From positions 372,001 to 436,000 of the forward strand of contig JAMLHA010000001.1 of NCBI GenBank assembly GCA_023957475.1: DNA of 64,000 nucleotides, in the 5' to 3' direction. The notes beneath the pieces were generated by a model. That model had not been told where the DNA came from. It ran no database searches and worked only from the letters and a program-made list of their open reading frames with translations. Shown here in pieces: positions 1-9,626 of this stretch. Every line of letters starts with the position of its first letter. Positions within the stretch are counted from its first letter, which is position 1. The translations under genes were made by a program, and so were the position numbers. The stretch is from Crocinitomicaceae bacterium. Lineage in GTDB: Bacteria; Bacteroidota; Bacteroidia; Flavobacteriales_D; Crocinitomicaceae.

Positions 1-99
1 CGTATTATTGAACAATTGCACCAACCAGCAGATCACCCGATTTCAGCCTATCATCCAGAAGGTGAGTACCTAAAAGGATTGGTTTTGGCTATTGATTAG
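1..99 (+). CDS. 3' end of an unidentified protein (partial)
   Basis: An open frame enters from the window edge and ends at TAG 97-99. It encodes 32 residues ending GEYLKGLVLAID. Nothing in this tail is diagnostic, so I assign no family. It lies on the same strand as, and about 60 bp before, the His-rich lipoprotein gene, so the two could be co-transcribed. Confidence 0.55.
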   Translation, partial: RIIEQLHQPADHPISAYHPEGEYLKGLVLAID

Positions 100-162
100 A
101 ATCATAACTTAATTGATTTATAAATCCTATATTTGTCCAAATTAGAATTAAAACATTTAAAT

Positions 163-624
163 ATGAAGAAGACAATATTGGTATTTTTAGCAGTTGCAGG
201 ATTAATGATGTATGGTTGTAACAATCACGAAGCAAGTCACGATGAAACAAATCACGAGGAACATGCAGATCACGATCATGGACATGACCACGATGAGGCA
301 ATTGAATTAAACAATGGTGAAAAATGGGAGATAAATGCAGAAATGCGTCCTTATATAGAAAATGCAGAAAAATTACTCAATCAATATCTTAAAGAAAAGG
401 GAACTGATTATAAAAAATTGGCAACGGATTTAAGTAATGAAAATACATCATTGATTAAAAGTTGTACAATGGACGGTAAAAGCCACGACGAATTACATAA
501 ATGGTTGCACCCTCATTTAGAATTGGTTGATGCGTTGGAAAATGCAGCGTCTGATTCAGAAGCAAGTGAAATTGTAACTCATTTGGAGCATTCTTTTCTT
601 ACTTTTCATGAGTATTTTCAATAA
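163..624 (+). CDS. His-rich lipoprotein, putative metal binding
   Basis: 153 aa. A signal peptide (residues 1-15) ends in MMYGC, a lipobox-like site, so the mature protein is probably a lipoprotein. Residues ~20-45 form a His/Asp/Glu cluster with HADHDHGHDHDE, typical of Zn/Ni/Cu-binding segments. The rest is acidic and predicted helical with further His (HKWLHPHLE, HLEHSFLTFHEYF). The ATG at 163 is preferred over the TTG at 133 because it directly precedes the MKKTILVF signal sequence. A strong terminator follows. A role in metal buffering or sensing is inference; I do not recognise a named family. Confidence 0.7.
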   Translation: MKKTILVFLAVAGLMMYGCNNHEASHDETNHEEHADHDHGHDHDEAIELNNGEKWEINAEMRPYIENAEKLLNQYLKEKGTDYKKLATDLSNENTSLIKSCTMDGKSHDELHKWLHPHLELVDALENAASDSEASEIVTHLEHSFLTFHEYFQ

Positions 625-661
625 AAAGATTAAACAGATCAAACTGTTTTAAGAAAATAAG

Positions 662-684
662 ATGGGGCATTGCCCCATTTTTTG
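662..684 (+). terminator. Rho-independent terminator after the His-rich lipoprotein
   Basis: Perfect 7-bp stem ATGGGGC/GCCCCAT (662-668 with 672-678), 3-nt loop, then a run of T. About 40 nt after the stop at 624. The remaining 685-894 stretch is AT-rich and I see no gene in it. Confidence 0.85.
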
Positions 685-894
685 TTTAGCACTTTTTGGT
701 TTTTAAGAAACTCCACACGTTTCTTAATTACCTATTTCTTCCAAAATTTCAAAAAAATAGATGTCAATAAATTAAGACTCAAATCATAATAATCGTTAAA
801 ATTATTATTAATCGACTGATAATGAATCAATTGCAAAAACAATTTACTAATTAAGATTTATTCTAAAAAGAAAGGTTATTCCTTTTACAATGCT

Positions 895-902
895 TATTTT
901 TG
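895..902 (+). promoter_or_regulatory. -7 element for ccsBA
   Basis: TATTTTTG matches the Bacteroidota -7 consensus TAnnTTTG. Transcription would start near 907-909, downstream of the possible ATG at 890, which supports the ATG at 926 as the real start. No clear -33 TTG is visible at the right distance. Confidence 0.5.
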
Positions 903-925
903 TACGCAAAAAAATCAACAAGATT

Positions 926-3900
926 ATGGATAAGTTTATAAGAGGGCTTTTTTCGATGAAAATGATGGCCATTGGTTTACTTCTTTTTTTATTTGGAGTT
1001 GCTGTTGCTACTTTTTTAGAATCTATATATGACATTCAAACTGCCAGATTGATTATCTACAACGCTGCATGGTTTGAATTTTTATTGGTTTATTTGACCA
1101 TTAATTTAATCATCAACACATTTCGATACGATATGTGGAAACGTGAGAAATTGGCCATGTTGTTGTTCCATATTTCTTTTGTAGTAATCATAATAGGTGC
1201 GGGTATTACACGTTATGTTAGCTACGATGGTGTAATGAAATTACCAGAGCCTGACTCACAAACAGGTGTTTTACGTCCAGTTGACTTTATTTATTCATCC
1301 GATCCAAAGATTAAAGTTTTTATTGATAATAAATACGTTGAAAAAACAATGTATTTATCAGAACAAGTGAAATCGAGATTTAATGTTGATTTTAAATTTC
1401 CTGAAAAGAAAAAGACTATCAATGTTGAATTGGTGAAGTTTGAATCAAATCGCATTGATAGTCTCGTAGTGAATGATTCTATTTCCGATTATGTTTTGTC
1501 CATTGTTACAAGTGGAAATAAAACCAATTATTTGAAAGAAGGTAATTTCCTGATGGTTGGAAGTGTTCCGATTTCGTTAGAAAAGAAAGATGTAATACCT
1601 GGTGGAATAGAATTGTTTAACAAAAATGGTCAAATGATGATTCAATCTGCATTGCCTTTAAAAGCATTACCAATGACCATGATGCAAAGAATCAGACAAA
1701 CAGGTGAAGATGTGCCAGATTCGATGTACACACACATTGCTGCAGATACGTTGGTGCCATTTAATATGACTACCTTGTATTATGTGAATGAAGAAATGTT
1801 TGTATTCAAGGACATGATTCAGCATGCACGTGTATTGAGAATGCCTGCAAGTAAGAAAAAAACAGGAAGCGATTACATTACGTTGAAGTTTTCTGATGGT
1901 AAAGACGTGAAATACGTTACCGTTGAAGGTGGAATGGGACAAATAGCCATGGATGAACGTTTTTCTTTTGCAGGAATGATGTGCAATGTTCAATACGGTT
2001 CTGTTCCGATTCAATTGCCGTTTTCTGTAGCATGTAACGATTTTACGTTGCACAGATACCCCGGTTCTGACTCACCATCTTCTTATGAAAGTGTTGTTAC
2101 TGTTTTGGATGCACGAACAGACGCAAAGAAAACGCAAAAAATCTATATGAATAACGTTATGGATTACGATGGTTTTCGCTTCTTTCAATCGTCTTACTTT
2201 CCCGATGAAACAGGTACTGTATTAAGTGTTAATCACGATTGGTGGGGTACAAATATTACCTATATCGGATATTTTATCATGTCGCTTGGAATGATGCTTT
2301 CTATTTTTGCAAAAGCAGGAAGATTTCAAGAATTAAACGGAAAAATCAAGAAGATTGCTGATAAAAGAGCAAAAGCTGGTTTGTCGGTTCTTATTTTATT
2401 ACTCAGCACGATTTCTTTTGCACAAACAGATAGTGTAGATGCAATTACTGCAACAGAACAACAAGAGATTGCTGCTCACGATGATCATCAACATGGACCG
2501 AATGCAGACGCTGTTGCTACATACATTTCAAAAACCCATGCTGATAAATTGGGCTACTTAATGGTGCAAGATTATGATGGAAGAATTGTGCCTTTTCATA
2601 CTTTATGTAACAAGTTATTAAGAAAAATTTACAGAGACGACCACTATAAAGATGGAGATCAAACGTATGATGCTGTTCAAACAATATTGAGCATGCACAT
2701 GACTCCAGATGCGTGGTTAAATCAAAAAATCATTTACATACCTCGTGTTTTAAGAGAAACATTGGGTGTTGATGGTTCGTATGCTACTTTTATGAATTTA
2801 TTGAACGAAAGCGAAGATGAATTCAAGTTGGCTGATGAATACGAACAAGCTCACCGAAAATTGGAAAAAGAAAGAAGCGAATTTGATAAGCAACTCATTA
2901 AATTAGTAGAGCGTTTTCAAGTGTTCTCAGAAATTCAGATGTGGCAATACATGAAGATTGTGCCAGTAAGAAATGATGAAAAAAATACTTGGTATCTTCC
3001 TTTCTCTCCACAAGTATCAGAACATGAGAAAGAATTGTACAACACAACGATGTCATATTTTCAGGCTGTGAGCAAAGGGATTGCGTCAAATGATTTTACT
3101 GCTGCCAACACGCAACTTGCTAAATTTATCAAAGAGCAAAGAGTAGCTGCAGGCAGTGTAGCGCCATCTGAATCAAAAATAAATGTGGAAGTGATGTTCA
3201 ATAAAATGAATATTTTCGGTAATGCGCAAAACATGTACATTCTTTCTGGTTTGGTGCTTTTGATCATTTTCTTTGTTCAGTTATTTTCCAAAAAAGGAAA
3301 TAAAGATTCTAAGCTAACTCGCATTATCAAATGGATTTGTAAAGGTGTAATATTACTAACTTTTATTTATCAAGGAGCGGGCTTAGGGATGCATTGGTTT
3401 ATTACAGGACACGCACCTTGGAGTGATGGATATGGAGCAATTATTTTCATCTCATGGGTGTCCATTTTAGCTGGATTTATTTTCTCAAACAAAAGTGGTG
3501 TTATTTTACCAGCAACAAGTTTGTTGGCATTCTTTATGCTATTTGTAGCTGGAATGAATATTTTGGACCCAGAAATCACACCATTGATTCCAGTGCTTAA
3601 ATCCTATTGGTTAATGATTCACGTAGCAATTATTACAGGAAGTTATGCATTCTTGGGATTGGGAGCTATTTTAGGATTTATCAATTTGATTCTCTATGTT
3701 TTTAGAAACAAAGAGAATGGAAAAGTTTTAACGTGGAACATCAATGAGTTAACCTATGTTTCAGAAATGACGTTAACAGTTGGTATCTTTATGCTAACAA
3801 TTGGAACTTTCCTTGGAGGTGTTTGGGCGAATGAATCGTGGGGTAGATATTGGGCTTGGGATCCTAAAGAAACATGGGCTTTGGTATCCATTTTGATTTA

Positions 3901-4372
3901 TGCTATTACGTTGCATATTCGCTTTATTCCAGCAATGAAGAGTAAGTTTATCTTCAATGTGTTCAGTTTGTGGTCATATACAGCTATTCTGTTTACGTTC
4001 TTTGGGGTGAACTTTTATTTAGTTGGACTGCATTCTTATGCGCAAGGAGATGGATTAGGAACTTTCCCAATGGAAATCATTGTTGCAACAGTTGTTTTTT
4101 ATGCATTTACAGAGTTTGCTTCGTTGAAGAACAAGCGTTATACAACAGAAGCATCGAAAATCACATTGCAATACTTTATTCGTAAATCAATTGTGACGGC
4201 AGCAATTTTTATCCTTTGCTACTTGTCATTTGTATTGTTCCAAGTAATCAAAGTAAGTGAAGCAGTAGATGTGTCATGGAAAACAGTTGCCATTGTATTT
4301 GGTATTAATTTAGTGTTGTATATTTATCAAACGCTGATACCAAATAAAGCAGTTAATCTATTAGAGGATTAA
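926..4372 (+). CDS. ccsBA: Fused CcsB-CcsA (ResBC) cytochrome c biogenesis protein
   Basis: 1148 aa multi-pass membrane protein of System II cytochrome c maturation, which exports haem and attaches it to apocytochromes in the periplasm. The N-terminus carries the CcsB/ResB part (membrane segments in the first ~100 residues, then a large periplasmic region). A second hydrophobic segment (~residues 490-510, ending SFAQ) precedes a His-containing middle. The C-terminal ~350 residues are CcsA with multiple membrane helices and the haem-handling WWD signature WGRYWAWDPKETWA at ~971-985. Such fusions are usual in Bacteroidota and Epsilonproteobacteria. The ATG at 926 is chosen over 890 because of the -7 element. 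It appears monocistronic. Confidence 0.93.
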   Translation: MDKFIRGLFSMKMMAIGLLLFLFGVAVATFLESIYDIQTARLIIYNAAWFEFLLVYLTINLIINTFRYDMWKREKLAMLLFHISFVVIIIGAGITRYVSYDGVMKLPEPDSQTGVLRPVDFIYSSDPKIKVFIDNKYVEKTMYLSEQVKSRFNVDFKFPEKKKTINVELVKFESNRIDSLVVNDSISDYVLSIVTSGNKTNYLKEGNFLMVGSVPISLEKKDVIPGGIELFNKNGQMMIQSALPLKALPMTMMQRIRQTGEDVPDSMYTHIAADTLVPFNMTTLYYVNEEMFVFKDMIQHARVLRMPASKKKTGSDYITLKFSDGKDVKYVTVEGGMGQIAMDERFSFAGMMCNVQYGSVPIQLPFSVACNDFTLHRYPGSDSPSSYESVVTVLDARTDAKKTQKIYMNNVMDYDGFRFFQSSYFPDETGTVLSVNHDWWGTNITYIGYFIMSLGMMLSIFAKAGRFQELNGKIKKIADKRAKAGLSVLILLLSTISFAQTDSVDAITATEQQEIAAHDDHQHGPNADAVATYISKTHADKLGYLMVQDYDGRIVPFHTLCNKLLRKIYRDDHYKDGDQTYDAVQTILSMHMTPDAWLNQKIIYIPRVLRETLGVDGSYATFMNLLNESEDEFKLADEYEQAHRKLEKERSEFDKQLIKLVERFQVFSEIQMWQYMKIVPVRNDEKNTWYLPFSPQVSEHEKELYNTTMSYFQAVSKGIASNDFTAANTQLAKFIKEQRVAAGSVAPSESKINVEVMFNKMNIFGNAQNMYILSGLVLLIIFFVQLFSKKGNKDSKLTRIIKWICKGVILLTFIYQGAGLGMHWFITGHAPWSDGYGAIIFISWVSILAGFIFSNKSGVILPATSLLAFFMLFVAGMNILDPEITPLIPVLKSYWLMIHVAIITGSYAFLGLGAILGFINLILYVFRNKENGKVLTWNINELTYVSEMTLTVGIFMLTIGTFLGGVWANESWGRYWAWDPKETWALVSILIYAITLHIRFIPAMKSKFIFNVFSLWSYTAILFTFFGVNFYLVGLHSYAQGDGLGTFPMEIIVATVVFYAFTEFASLKNKRYTTEASKITLQYFIRKSIVTAAIFILCYLSFVLFQVIKVSEAVDVSWKTVAIVFGINLVLYIYQTLIPNKAVNLLED

Positions 4373-4443
4373 TTGTTAGAGAACATTTACTTTTTGTAAA
4401 TCGCATTATAAAATAAAGTACATTCGCATTTTAATTTCACCGA

Positions 4444-5325
4444 ATGAAAATAGCAATTTTATCTAGAAATGCTAGCTTATATTCTACTAAAAGACTTGTT
4501 GAAGCAGCAGTATTACGTGGTCACGAGGCGCATGTAATCGATCATTTAAAGTGTAACATCGAAATAGAGCAGGGAGGACCGAAGTTGTTCTACGATGGTA
4601 AATATTTAAAAGGATTTGATGCCGTAATTCCAAGAATTGGAGCATCGGTTACATTTTATGGCACGGCAGTTGTACGTCAATTTGAAATGATGAATGTATT
4701 CTCCGTTTCAAGTTCCAGAGGAATTGTGAATTCACGAGATAAATTGCGCTGTTTGCAAGTGTTGTCAAGAGAGGGGATTGGTTTGCCAAAAACGGTGTTT
4801 ACCAATTACTCAAAAGACGTAAAACACGTAGTGAAATCTGCTGGAGGTGTGCCTTTAATTTTAAAACTATTGGAAGGAACGCAAGGCTTAGGTGTTGTAT
4901 TGGTAGAAAATCAAAATGCGGCTCAATCGGTATTGGAAGCTTTCAATGGTCTAAAAGCACGTGTCATAGCACAAGAATTTATTCCAGAAGCTAAAGGTGC
5001 TGATATTCGTGCCTTTGTAGTTGACGGACAGATTGTTGGGGCGATGAAACGCCAAGGTAAAGAGGGAGAATTTCGCTCTAATTTACACCGAGGAGGTAGT
5101 TCTGTAATGATTGAACTTTCGCCAGAGGAGCAAGCAACTGCTATTTTAGCTTCAAAAAGTGTAGGTTTGGCTGTTGCAGGTGTAGATATGTTACAATCAA
5201 ATAAAGGTCCTTTGGTTTTGGAGGTGAATTCTTCTCCTGGTTTACAGGGAATAGAAACTACAACAAAAGAAGATATTGCAGGAAAAATAATCGAGTATAT
5301 TGAACGAAATGTCGTCTCAAAATAA
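4444..5325 (+). CDS. rimK: RimK-type ATP-grasp ligase (ribosomal protein S6 glutamate ligase family)
   Basis: 293 aa, the usual RimK length. N-terminal pre-ATP-grasp domain ([18 protein letters not shown]), then an ATP-grasp fold with the nucleotide-binding [11 protein letters not shown] loop (~residues 140-150) and metal-binding [10 protein letters not shown] near residue 260. RimK ligases add glutamates to the C-terminus of ribosomal protein S6 in E. coli; the substrate here is inferred from the family. The next gene overlaps its 3' end by 17 nt, so the two are translationally coupled. Confidence 0.92.
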   Translation: MKIAILSRNASLYSTKRLVEAAVLRGHEAHVIDHLKCNIEIEQGGPKLFYDGKYLKGFDAVIPRIGASVTFYGTAVVRQFEMMNVFSVSSSRGIVNSRDKLRCLQVLSREGIGLPKTVFTNYSKDVKHVVKSAGGVPLILKLLEGTQGLGVVLVENQNAAQSVLEAFNGLKARVIAQEFIPEAKGADIRAFVVDGQIVGAMKRQGKEGEFRSNLHRGGSSVMIELSPEEQATAILASKSVGLAVAGVDMLQSNKGPLVLEVNSSPGLQGIETTTKEDIAGKIIEYIERNVVSK

Positions 5326-6289
5326 GATCATAAATAAGAAAGTAGTCATCTTAGGTCAAGAGATTGCACCAGGAAAGCATTATGAATTAAATCTTAATGT
5401 TGCGAAACTTCACACCAGTACACCGGTTCAAATTCCCATCTATGTTGATCGAGCAAAAATTGATGGACCAACGGTTGTGTTGATGGCAGGAATGCATGGA
5501 GATGAAATAAATGGGATTGAAATTATTCGTAGAATCATCCGGAAAAAGTTAAATCGTCCGATGAAAGGAACAGTTATTTGTATTCCGGTGTTTAATATTT
5601 TTGGATTTTTAAACTTAAAGAGAGAATTACCCGATGGCCGGGATTTGAATAGAAGTTTTCCCGGAACTCCCAATGGTTCTTTGGCATCTCAATTTGCATT
5701 TCAATTTATGAAGGAAATAGCCCCAGTTGCAGATGTTATTATAGACTTTCATACAGGAGCTGCACAACGAAATAATTTCCCACAAATACGCTGTGATTTT
5801 GATGATCAAGAAAGTTTGGAATTGGCAAAGGTGTTTAATTCACCAATTATTTTAGATTCGGGATTAATAGCCAAGACAATTCGAGAAGTGATTCAGAAAT
5901 TGGGTAAAAAATACCTGATTTTTGAAGGTGGAAAAGCTAATTCTATTGAAGAAATGGTTGTTGATGAAGGAATTAATGGTGCTAAACGCATTTTAAATCA
6001 CTTTGGAATGAGATCGTTCAAAATAGACATCTCTACAGGTAGGGATCCTATTTTTCTTACTGAATCAAAATGGTTGAGAGCACCAAATTCTGGTTTGTTT
6101 TTACCGCAAGTTCAAAACGGAAATAGGGTAAACAAAGGAGCAGTGATAGGTTTAATTATGGATCCTTTTGGAAAGATTGAACGAACCGTAAAAGCTCAGA
6201 GAAATGCTGTTGTATTGTGTGTCAACGAAGCACCAACAGTTTATAAAGGTGATGCAATTTTTCACTTAGCAATAGAAGTTGATGTATAA
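5309..6289 (+). CDS. Succinylglutamate desuccinylase/aspartoacylase (AstE)-like M14 family protein
   Basis: 326 aa. Zinc-carboxypeptidase fold of the AstE/ASPA branch of M14. The zinc ligands are visible in MHGDEING (~residues 62-69: His and Glu), and DFHTGA (~145-150) supplies the third His. The C-terminal part resembles the beta-rich domain of the group. The start at ATG 5309 is inside rimK; a TTG at 5300 is possible but less likely. Genes of this type sit next to rimK in many bacteria, which suggests that it trims or recycles RimK-made amide-linked glutamates. That function is inference. Confidence 0.82.
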   Translation: MSSQNKIINKKVVILGQEIAPGKHYELNLNVAKLHTSTPVQIPIYVDRAKIDGPTVVLMAGMHGDEINGIEIIRRIIRKKLNRPMKGTVICIPVFNIFGFLNLKRELPDGRDLNRSFPGTPNGSLASQFAFQFMKEIAPVADVIIDFHTGAAQRNNFPQIRCDFDDQESLELAKVFNSPIILDSGLIAKTIREVIQKLGKKYLIFEGGKANSIEEMVVDEGINGAKRILNHFGMRSFKIDISTGRDPIFLTESKWLRAPNSGLFLPQVQNGNRVNKGAVIGLIMDPFGKIERTVKAQRNAVVLCVNEAPTVYKGDAIFHLAIEVDV

Positions 6290-6332
6290 TAATCAACAAA
6301 TAGATTGAGAGAAAGTTATTCTGAATGACATA

Positions 6333-6365
6333 AAAAAAGTCGAAAGAACTTCTTTCGACTTTTTT
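6333..6365. terminator. Bidirectional terminator between converging genes
   Basis: Nearly perfect hairpin with an AAGTCGAAAGA/TCTTTCGACTT stem, flanked by A on the left and T on the right, so it can serve both the plus-strand rimK operon and the minus-strand lipoprotein gene ending at 6383. Confidence 0.85.
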
Positions 6366-6382
6366 GATTTTCAAAAAATTTT

Positions 6383-6580
6383 TTATTTTACTTTTTTCAC
6401 TACTGCCCAAGTTCCTTCAACAGATTCGCAATTGGCTTTGGCATCTTTTGCCTGTTTTTTATCTAAGTTTGTAAATTTAGACTCAACAGTTGTATCAATA
6501 AGTGTGTATGTACAAGTGTAATCTTTCTTACAAGAAGTAAAAGCAAGTAATGCCATTCCAATAAAAAATACTTTTTTCAT
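6383..6580 (-). CDS. Small Cys-rich lipoprotein, paralogue 1
   Basis: About 65 aa. The signal peptide MKKVFFIGMALLAFTSC ends in a lipobox (FTSC). The mature part starts CKKDYTCTY and contains a Lys-rich KKQAKDAKANCESVEGTWAVV segment. It shares the pattern C-K-K-x-Y-T-C ... A-x-x-x-C-x-x-x-x-G-x-W with the next gene. The start is set at the MKKVFF methionine rather than the TTG further upstream. Function unknown. Confidence 0.75.
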   Translation of the reverse strand: MKKVFFIGMALLAFTSCKKDYTCTYTLIDTTVESKFTNLDKKQAKDAKANCESVEGTWAVVKKVK

Positions 6581-6650
6581 ATAATTGGATTTTATATTAA
6601 TTTCTGCTACCAAATATAGGTTATTAAATTGAATTTCCTACATATTTTTA

Positions 6651-6682
6651 TAAAAAAAGGAGAAACTGAACCAGCTTCTCCT
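6651..6682 (-). terminator. Terminator of lipoprotein paralogue 2
   Basis: On the minus strand GGAGAAGCTG and CAGTTTCTCC form a near-perfect stem (one mismatch) with a short loop, followed by TTTTTTTAT. It lies just downstream of the stop at 6705. Confidence 0.8.
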
Positions 6683-6704
6683 TTCAATGATTATTAGCTT
6701 CTAA

Positions 6705-6893
6705 TTACTTAGAAGACCAAGTTCCACCAACTAATTCACATCCTGCTTTTAAAGCATTGATTTGTGCTTCGTTGTAATCTTTTTCACTGTAAGTAGCAGA
6801 TGTACCAGTTGTATATTTACAAGTATATTCTTTTTTACAAGAAGTACTCAAAACGAATACAGCTAAACCAGCTAATAATAAAACCTTTTTCAT
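6705..6893 (-). CDS. Small Cys-rich lipoprotein, paralogue 2
   Basis: 62 aa. Signal peptide MKKVLLLAGLAVFVLSTSC, mature protein CKKEYTCKY..., ending AGCELVGGTWSSK. Same two-cysteine layout as paralogue 1 (YTC near the N-terminus and a Cys before GxW), suggesting one disulfide in the mature lipoprotein. It has its own terminator, so each copy is probably its own transcription unit. Function unknown. Confidence 0.78.
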   Translation of the reverse strand: MKKVLLLAGLAVFVLSTSCKKEYTCKYTTGTSATYSEKDYNEAQINALKAGCELVGGTWSSK

Positions 6894-7020
6894 TTTAAAT
6901 TGTTTAAAGTTAATAATACGCTAAATTAATAATTATTTTTAATAAAATACACTATTTATTAAATAATTTCTTTAGAAAACGAAACCGAAGCTTCCTTTTC
7001 TAAGGAAAAATTAAATCCTT

Positions 7021-7227
7021 TTAGTTCAAAGAACAGTTTTTGTCACCAGCCACTGTGATTAATCCAACTGATACTGAACCTGTACACATTGCTTTTGCAT
7101 CTTTCTTTGTTCTGTTAGTGATTACATAAGAATCAGATTCTCCTGAATACTGACAAGTACAAGTCCAATCTTTTTTACAAGAAGCCAATGCTAAAATAGC
7201 TAAACCAGCAAATAATACTTTTTTCAT
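7021..7227 (-). CDS. Small Cys-rich lipoprotein, paralogue 3
   Basis: 68 aa. Signal peptide MKKVLFAGLAILALASC, mature CKKDWTCTCQY..., with KKDAKAMC and a final Cys (NKNCSLN-like tail, DKNCSLN). It is more diverged than paralogues 1 and 2 but has the same start and spacing. The three genes form a tandem family at roughly 300-bp intervals. Function unknown. Confidence 0.75.
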   Translation of the reverse strand: MKKVLFAGLAILALASCKKDWTCTCQYSGESDSYVITNRTKKDAKAMCTGSVSVGLITVAGDKNCSLN

Positions 7228-7609
7228 ATCGAAATTTTTAAAATAGTTAATAATTAACGCAAATATATGTTAAAATTGATTAAATCCAAAATTGAAATAG
7301 AAAATACGATTAAATACGTAAAAAATTAGGGTTTATCCTAATGGGGTAATTTATTTATGAATAGTCGCTAATATACCACTTGTGTTTTTTAAAAGGGATT
7401 TCGACAAACTTGTTTGGAGAAATGACTTCATTCTAGTGAGGTTATTATCGCGCTACGCGCGAAATAGACACTTATTGCGATTTGTCATTTCGACACGTGA
7501 AACGTGGAGAAAACTTTATTTTTACCATTTTTAAAGTTAAGAGTGGTATGTTTGTGAATACTCAAATTCATTTTATAAAAAAACAGATAATTTAGGAATG
7601 ATTAGAAAC
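7228..7609. repeat. Intergenic stretch with REP-like palindromic elements
   Basis: No convincing gene. It contains the palindrome CGCGCTACGCGCG (near 7449-7462) and ATTTCGACACGTGAAACGTGGAGAA (about 7486-7511, given here only by its ends), the style of short repeat also seen at 18300-18460 and 63140-63280. These look like dispersed intergenic elements. Confidence 0.45.
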
Positions 7610-8533
7610 TCAAAGTTGGTTCATTAAGTATCTATACAATTCAACCATGCTAACAATATCGGATTTGTAAACGAGTTCATGCGGAGTGTGAACATGGTTT
7701 TCTGGAGCACCAATAAAACACCAATCTATTGGTAGATTTGACATTTGCAAAATACTTCCATCGCTACCTCCAGCCGACTCTACTTCTAATTGGAAATCAA
7801 TTCCTGACTCAGTAGCTAATTTTACAATCTTATCTAAAAACGATTTTCGTGGCAGATATTTGTCACGCAATGATATGGCAACTCCTTTTCCATGCATTAC
7901 ACCTTGTGTAACCCAAGTAATATCCGAAATTAATGCTTGTTTAATACTGTAGTTTTGATACAAAAAATTGGCACAAAAACCAACGGTATTGCCGCCATGT
8001 TCCTCATACGTTGAAAAAACAATGGCACCATTTTCGAGTGTTTCGGCTACTTTTAAGGCATTCCAAACACCCAAACGATTATCCAAATAAGGTGATTGAA
8101 CATACACTTCGCTATCTCGAAAATTTGGTTTATAAGTCAAGATTGTTCCTCTATCAATGTTTCTATCCAATAAATAGTTGAGCGAAATGGTATCATCATC
8201 ATTTTCAATCACCATTAATTCGGTTGAAATTTCACCCTGACTATCGCAACCAACGAGTTGGATACCATCTTCAATCGTTGGTCCGCCAATTTTTATCAGA
8301 TTTTTTTCATAACCGACGGAATAACCAATTGTATCGATATGTGCATATATTGCTGTTGTGGGTTTTCCAAAAATAAGTAGAATACAATCTTGAAATTCTG
8401 CCCCTGAAATGACTGTTGGTTGAACTTTCCAATTTTTTGAATGATCATTGATATAATTCAATAAAAACTGAGATATAACTCCTTCATCACTCGAAGCACC
8501 TCTTATTTCTGTTAATTGTTGTAATAATTTCAT
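7610..8533 (-). CDS. M42-like metallo-aminopeptidase
   Basis: 307 aa co-catalytic zinc peptidase of the M42/M28-like clan (glutamyl aminopeptidase/endoglucanase M-like). Expected metal ligands are visible: AHIDTIG (~65-71), the bridging Asp in YLDNRLG (~150), the EEHGG pair (~178-182), SDIT (~200) and the final His in HTPHE (~285). GGSDGS is also conserved. The protein is slightly short for the family (~340-360 aa). It starts 2 bp after the stop of the YigZ-like gene, so the two form an operon. Substrate unknown. Confidence 0.83.
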   Translation of the reverse strand: MKLLQQLTEIRGASSDEGVISQFLLNYINDHSKNWKVQPTVISGAEFQDCILLIFGKPTTAIYAHIDTIGYSVGYEKNLIKIGGPTIEDGIQLVGCDSQGEISTELMVIENDDDTISLNYLLDRNIDRGTILTYKPNFRDSEVYVQSPYLDNRLGVWNALKVAETLENGAIVFSTYEEHGGNTVGFCANFLYQNYSIKQALISDITWVTQGVMHGKGVAISLRDKYLPRKSFLDKIVKLATESGIDFQLEVESAGGSDGSILQMSNLPIDWCFIGAPENHVHTPHELVYKSDIVSMVELYRYLMNQL

Positions 8534-8535
8534 TG

Positions 8536-9150
8536 CTAATATTCGCCTAATTCCGTTAATTCAACATCATTGATTTCCAATAATTCAGTTTTTAATACCT
8601 CTTTTTGTTCTAATGGAAGCTTTGCATCTAGCTGACAATCTACTTCAAATTGTTGATTGGAATAGTCAATATTCATGCGTTTGAGCCAATTCATCACCTC
8701 AGGCATAGCAGTATATGTAAAATGAATACGTATATGATGAAAAACTTCTATTTCTATGATTGTTGCATTTTGTAGCGCATCAAAAGCAGCTTCTTTGTAA
8801 GCATGAATTAAACCGCCAACACCTAATTTAACGCCACCAAAATAGCGAACAACGCCAATCAATACATTGGTTAAATCAAAAGCTAATATTTGTCCTAAAA
8901 TAGGTGCACCAGCTGAATTGGTTGGCTCTCCATCGTCGTTTGCTCTGTATTGTTTTTTATCCAAACCAAACCGATAAGCCCAACAAACATGACGGGATTG
9001 ATAATGCTCTTTTCGCCATTTTTCTATATATTGTTTTGCTTCCTCCTCCGTGTAACATGCAACTGCATACGCAATGAACTTCGAGCCTTTTTCTTTGTAA
9101 AGTCCCTCGGATTGCTGTTTTACTGTCTTATATGTTGATCGAGATGTCAA
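8536..9150 (-). CDS. YigZ/IMPACT (UPF0029) family protein
   Basis: 204 aa, the usual YigZ size. The N-terminal IMPACT domain contains the family signature from SKFIAYA through DDGEPTNSAGAPILGQI (~residues 70-88) and VVRYFGGVKLGVGGLIHAY (~98-117). A short C-terminal UPF0029 ferredoxin-like domain follows. The eukaryotic member regulates GCN2; the bacterial role is unsettled. First gene of a two-gene operon with the M42-like peptidase. Confidence 0.88.
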   Translation of the reverse strand: MTSRSTYKTVKQQSEGLYKEKGSKFIAYAVACYTEEEAKQYIEKWRKEHYQSRHVCWAYRFGLDKKQYRANDDGEPTNSAGAPILGQILAFDLTNVLIGVVRYFGGVKLGVGGLIHAYKEAAFDALQNATIIEIEVFHHIRIHFTYTAMPEVMNWLKRMNIDYSNQQFEVDCQLDAKLPLEQKEVLKTELLEINDVELTELGEY

Positions 9151-9250
9151 GTATTGAAGTATTGAAGTATTGAAGTTTTGAAGTTTGAAGTATTGAAGTT
9201 AGAAGTATTGAAGTCAGAAGTTAGAAGTTTGAAGTTTTGATGTTTGAAGT
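9150..9250. repeat. Degenerate GAAGT(A/T)TT(A/G) repeat array
   Basis: About ten head-to-tail copies of a 7-10 bp unit (GAAGTATT, GAAGTTT, GAAGTTAGAA variants) with almost all purines on the A/G phases. It separates the YigZ-like gene from the four-helix-bundle gene and begins at the start codon of the former. I see no coding potential. Confidence 0.8.
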
Positions 9251-9256
9251 TTGAGG

Positions 9257-9604
9257 TTAGCGTTGGGTTTTTAATTTCATTTTTTTCAAAATCGATACAC
9301 AAATTGCTGTTAATTCGTTGGCTTCTATTAATAATGTATCTACTTCTGTCCATTGTTTTTCTTTAATTATTTCTAACCAAAAACAACATTCGTCAGCTTC
9401 TTCTAAAACAATGTTCATCTTTGAAATAAATTCCCTGTCACTTCTTGCCCTGTTTGCTGCGCGGTAATTAGCTCCAACAGAAGTAGCACTCCTCACCAAC
9501 TGATTCATCACAACTTTTTTTGTCATCGAATAATCCATCTCCTCAACCAAGTTGATAATAGAAAGAGAAAATTTTTTCGTCCTATCTTGCAATTCCTTAC
9601 TCAT
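9257..9604 (-). CDS. Four-helix-bundle protein (S23/23S rRNA-IVP family)
   Basis: 115 aa, the standard length of this family. Hallmarks are the helical FSLSIINLVEEM start, the QLVRSATSVGANYRAANRARSD core (residues ~36-57) and EEADECCFWLEII (~68-80). The family was first seen in intervening sequences of 23S rRNA genes and occurs as stand-alone genes in Bacteroidota; its function is unknown. The gene is bordered on both sides by pyrimidine/purine repeat arrays (9150-9250 and 9627-9915). Confidence 0.9.
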   Translation of the reverse strand: MSKELQDRTKKFSLSIINLVEEMDYSMTKKVVMNQLVRSATSVGANYRAANRARSDREFISKMNIVLEEADECCFWLEIIKEKQWTEVDTLLIEANELTAICVSILKKMKLKTQR

Positions 9605-9626
9605 CCAAAAAAATATATTAAAAAAT

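Noticed and set aside
1667..2053. 128-codon minus frame inside ccsBA
   Set aside because: Antisense shadow of a confident gene.
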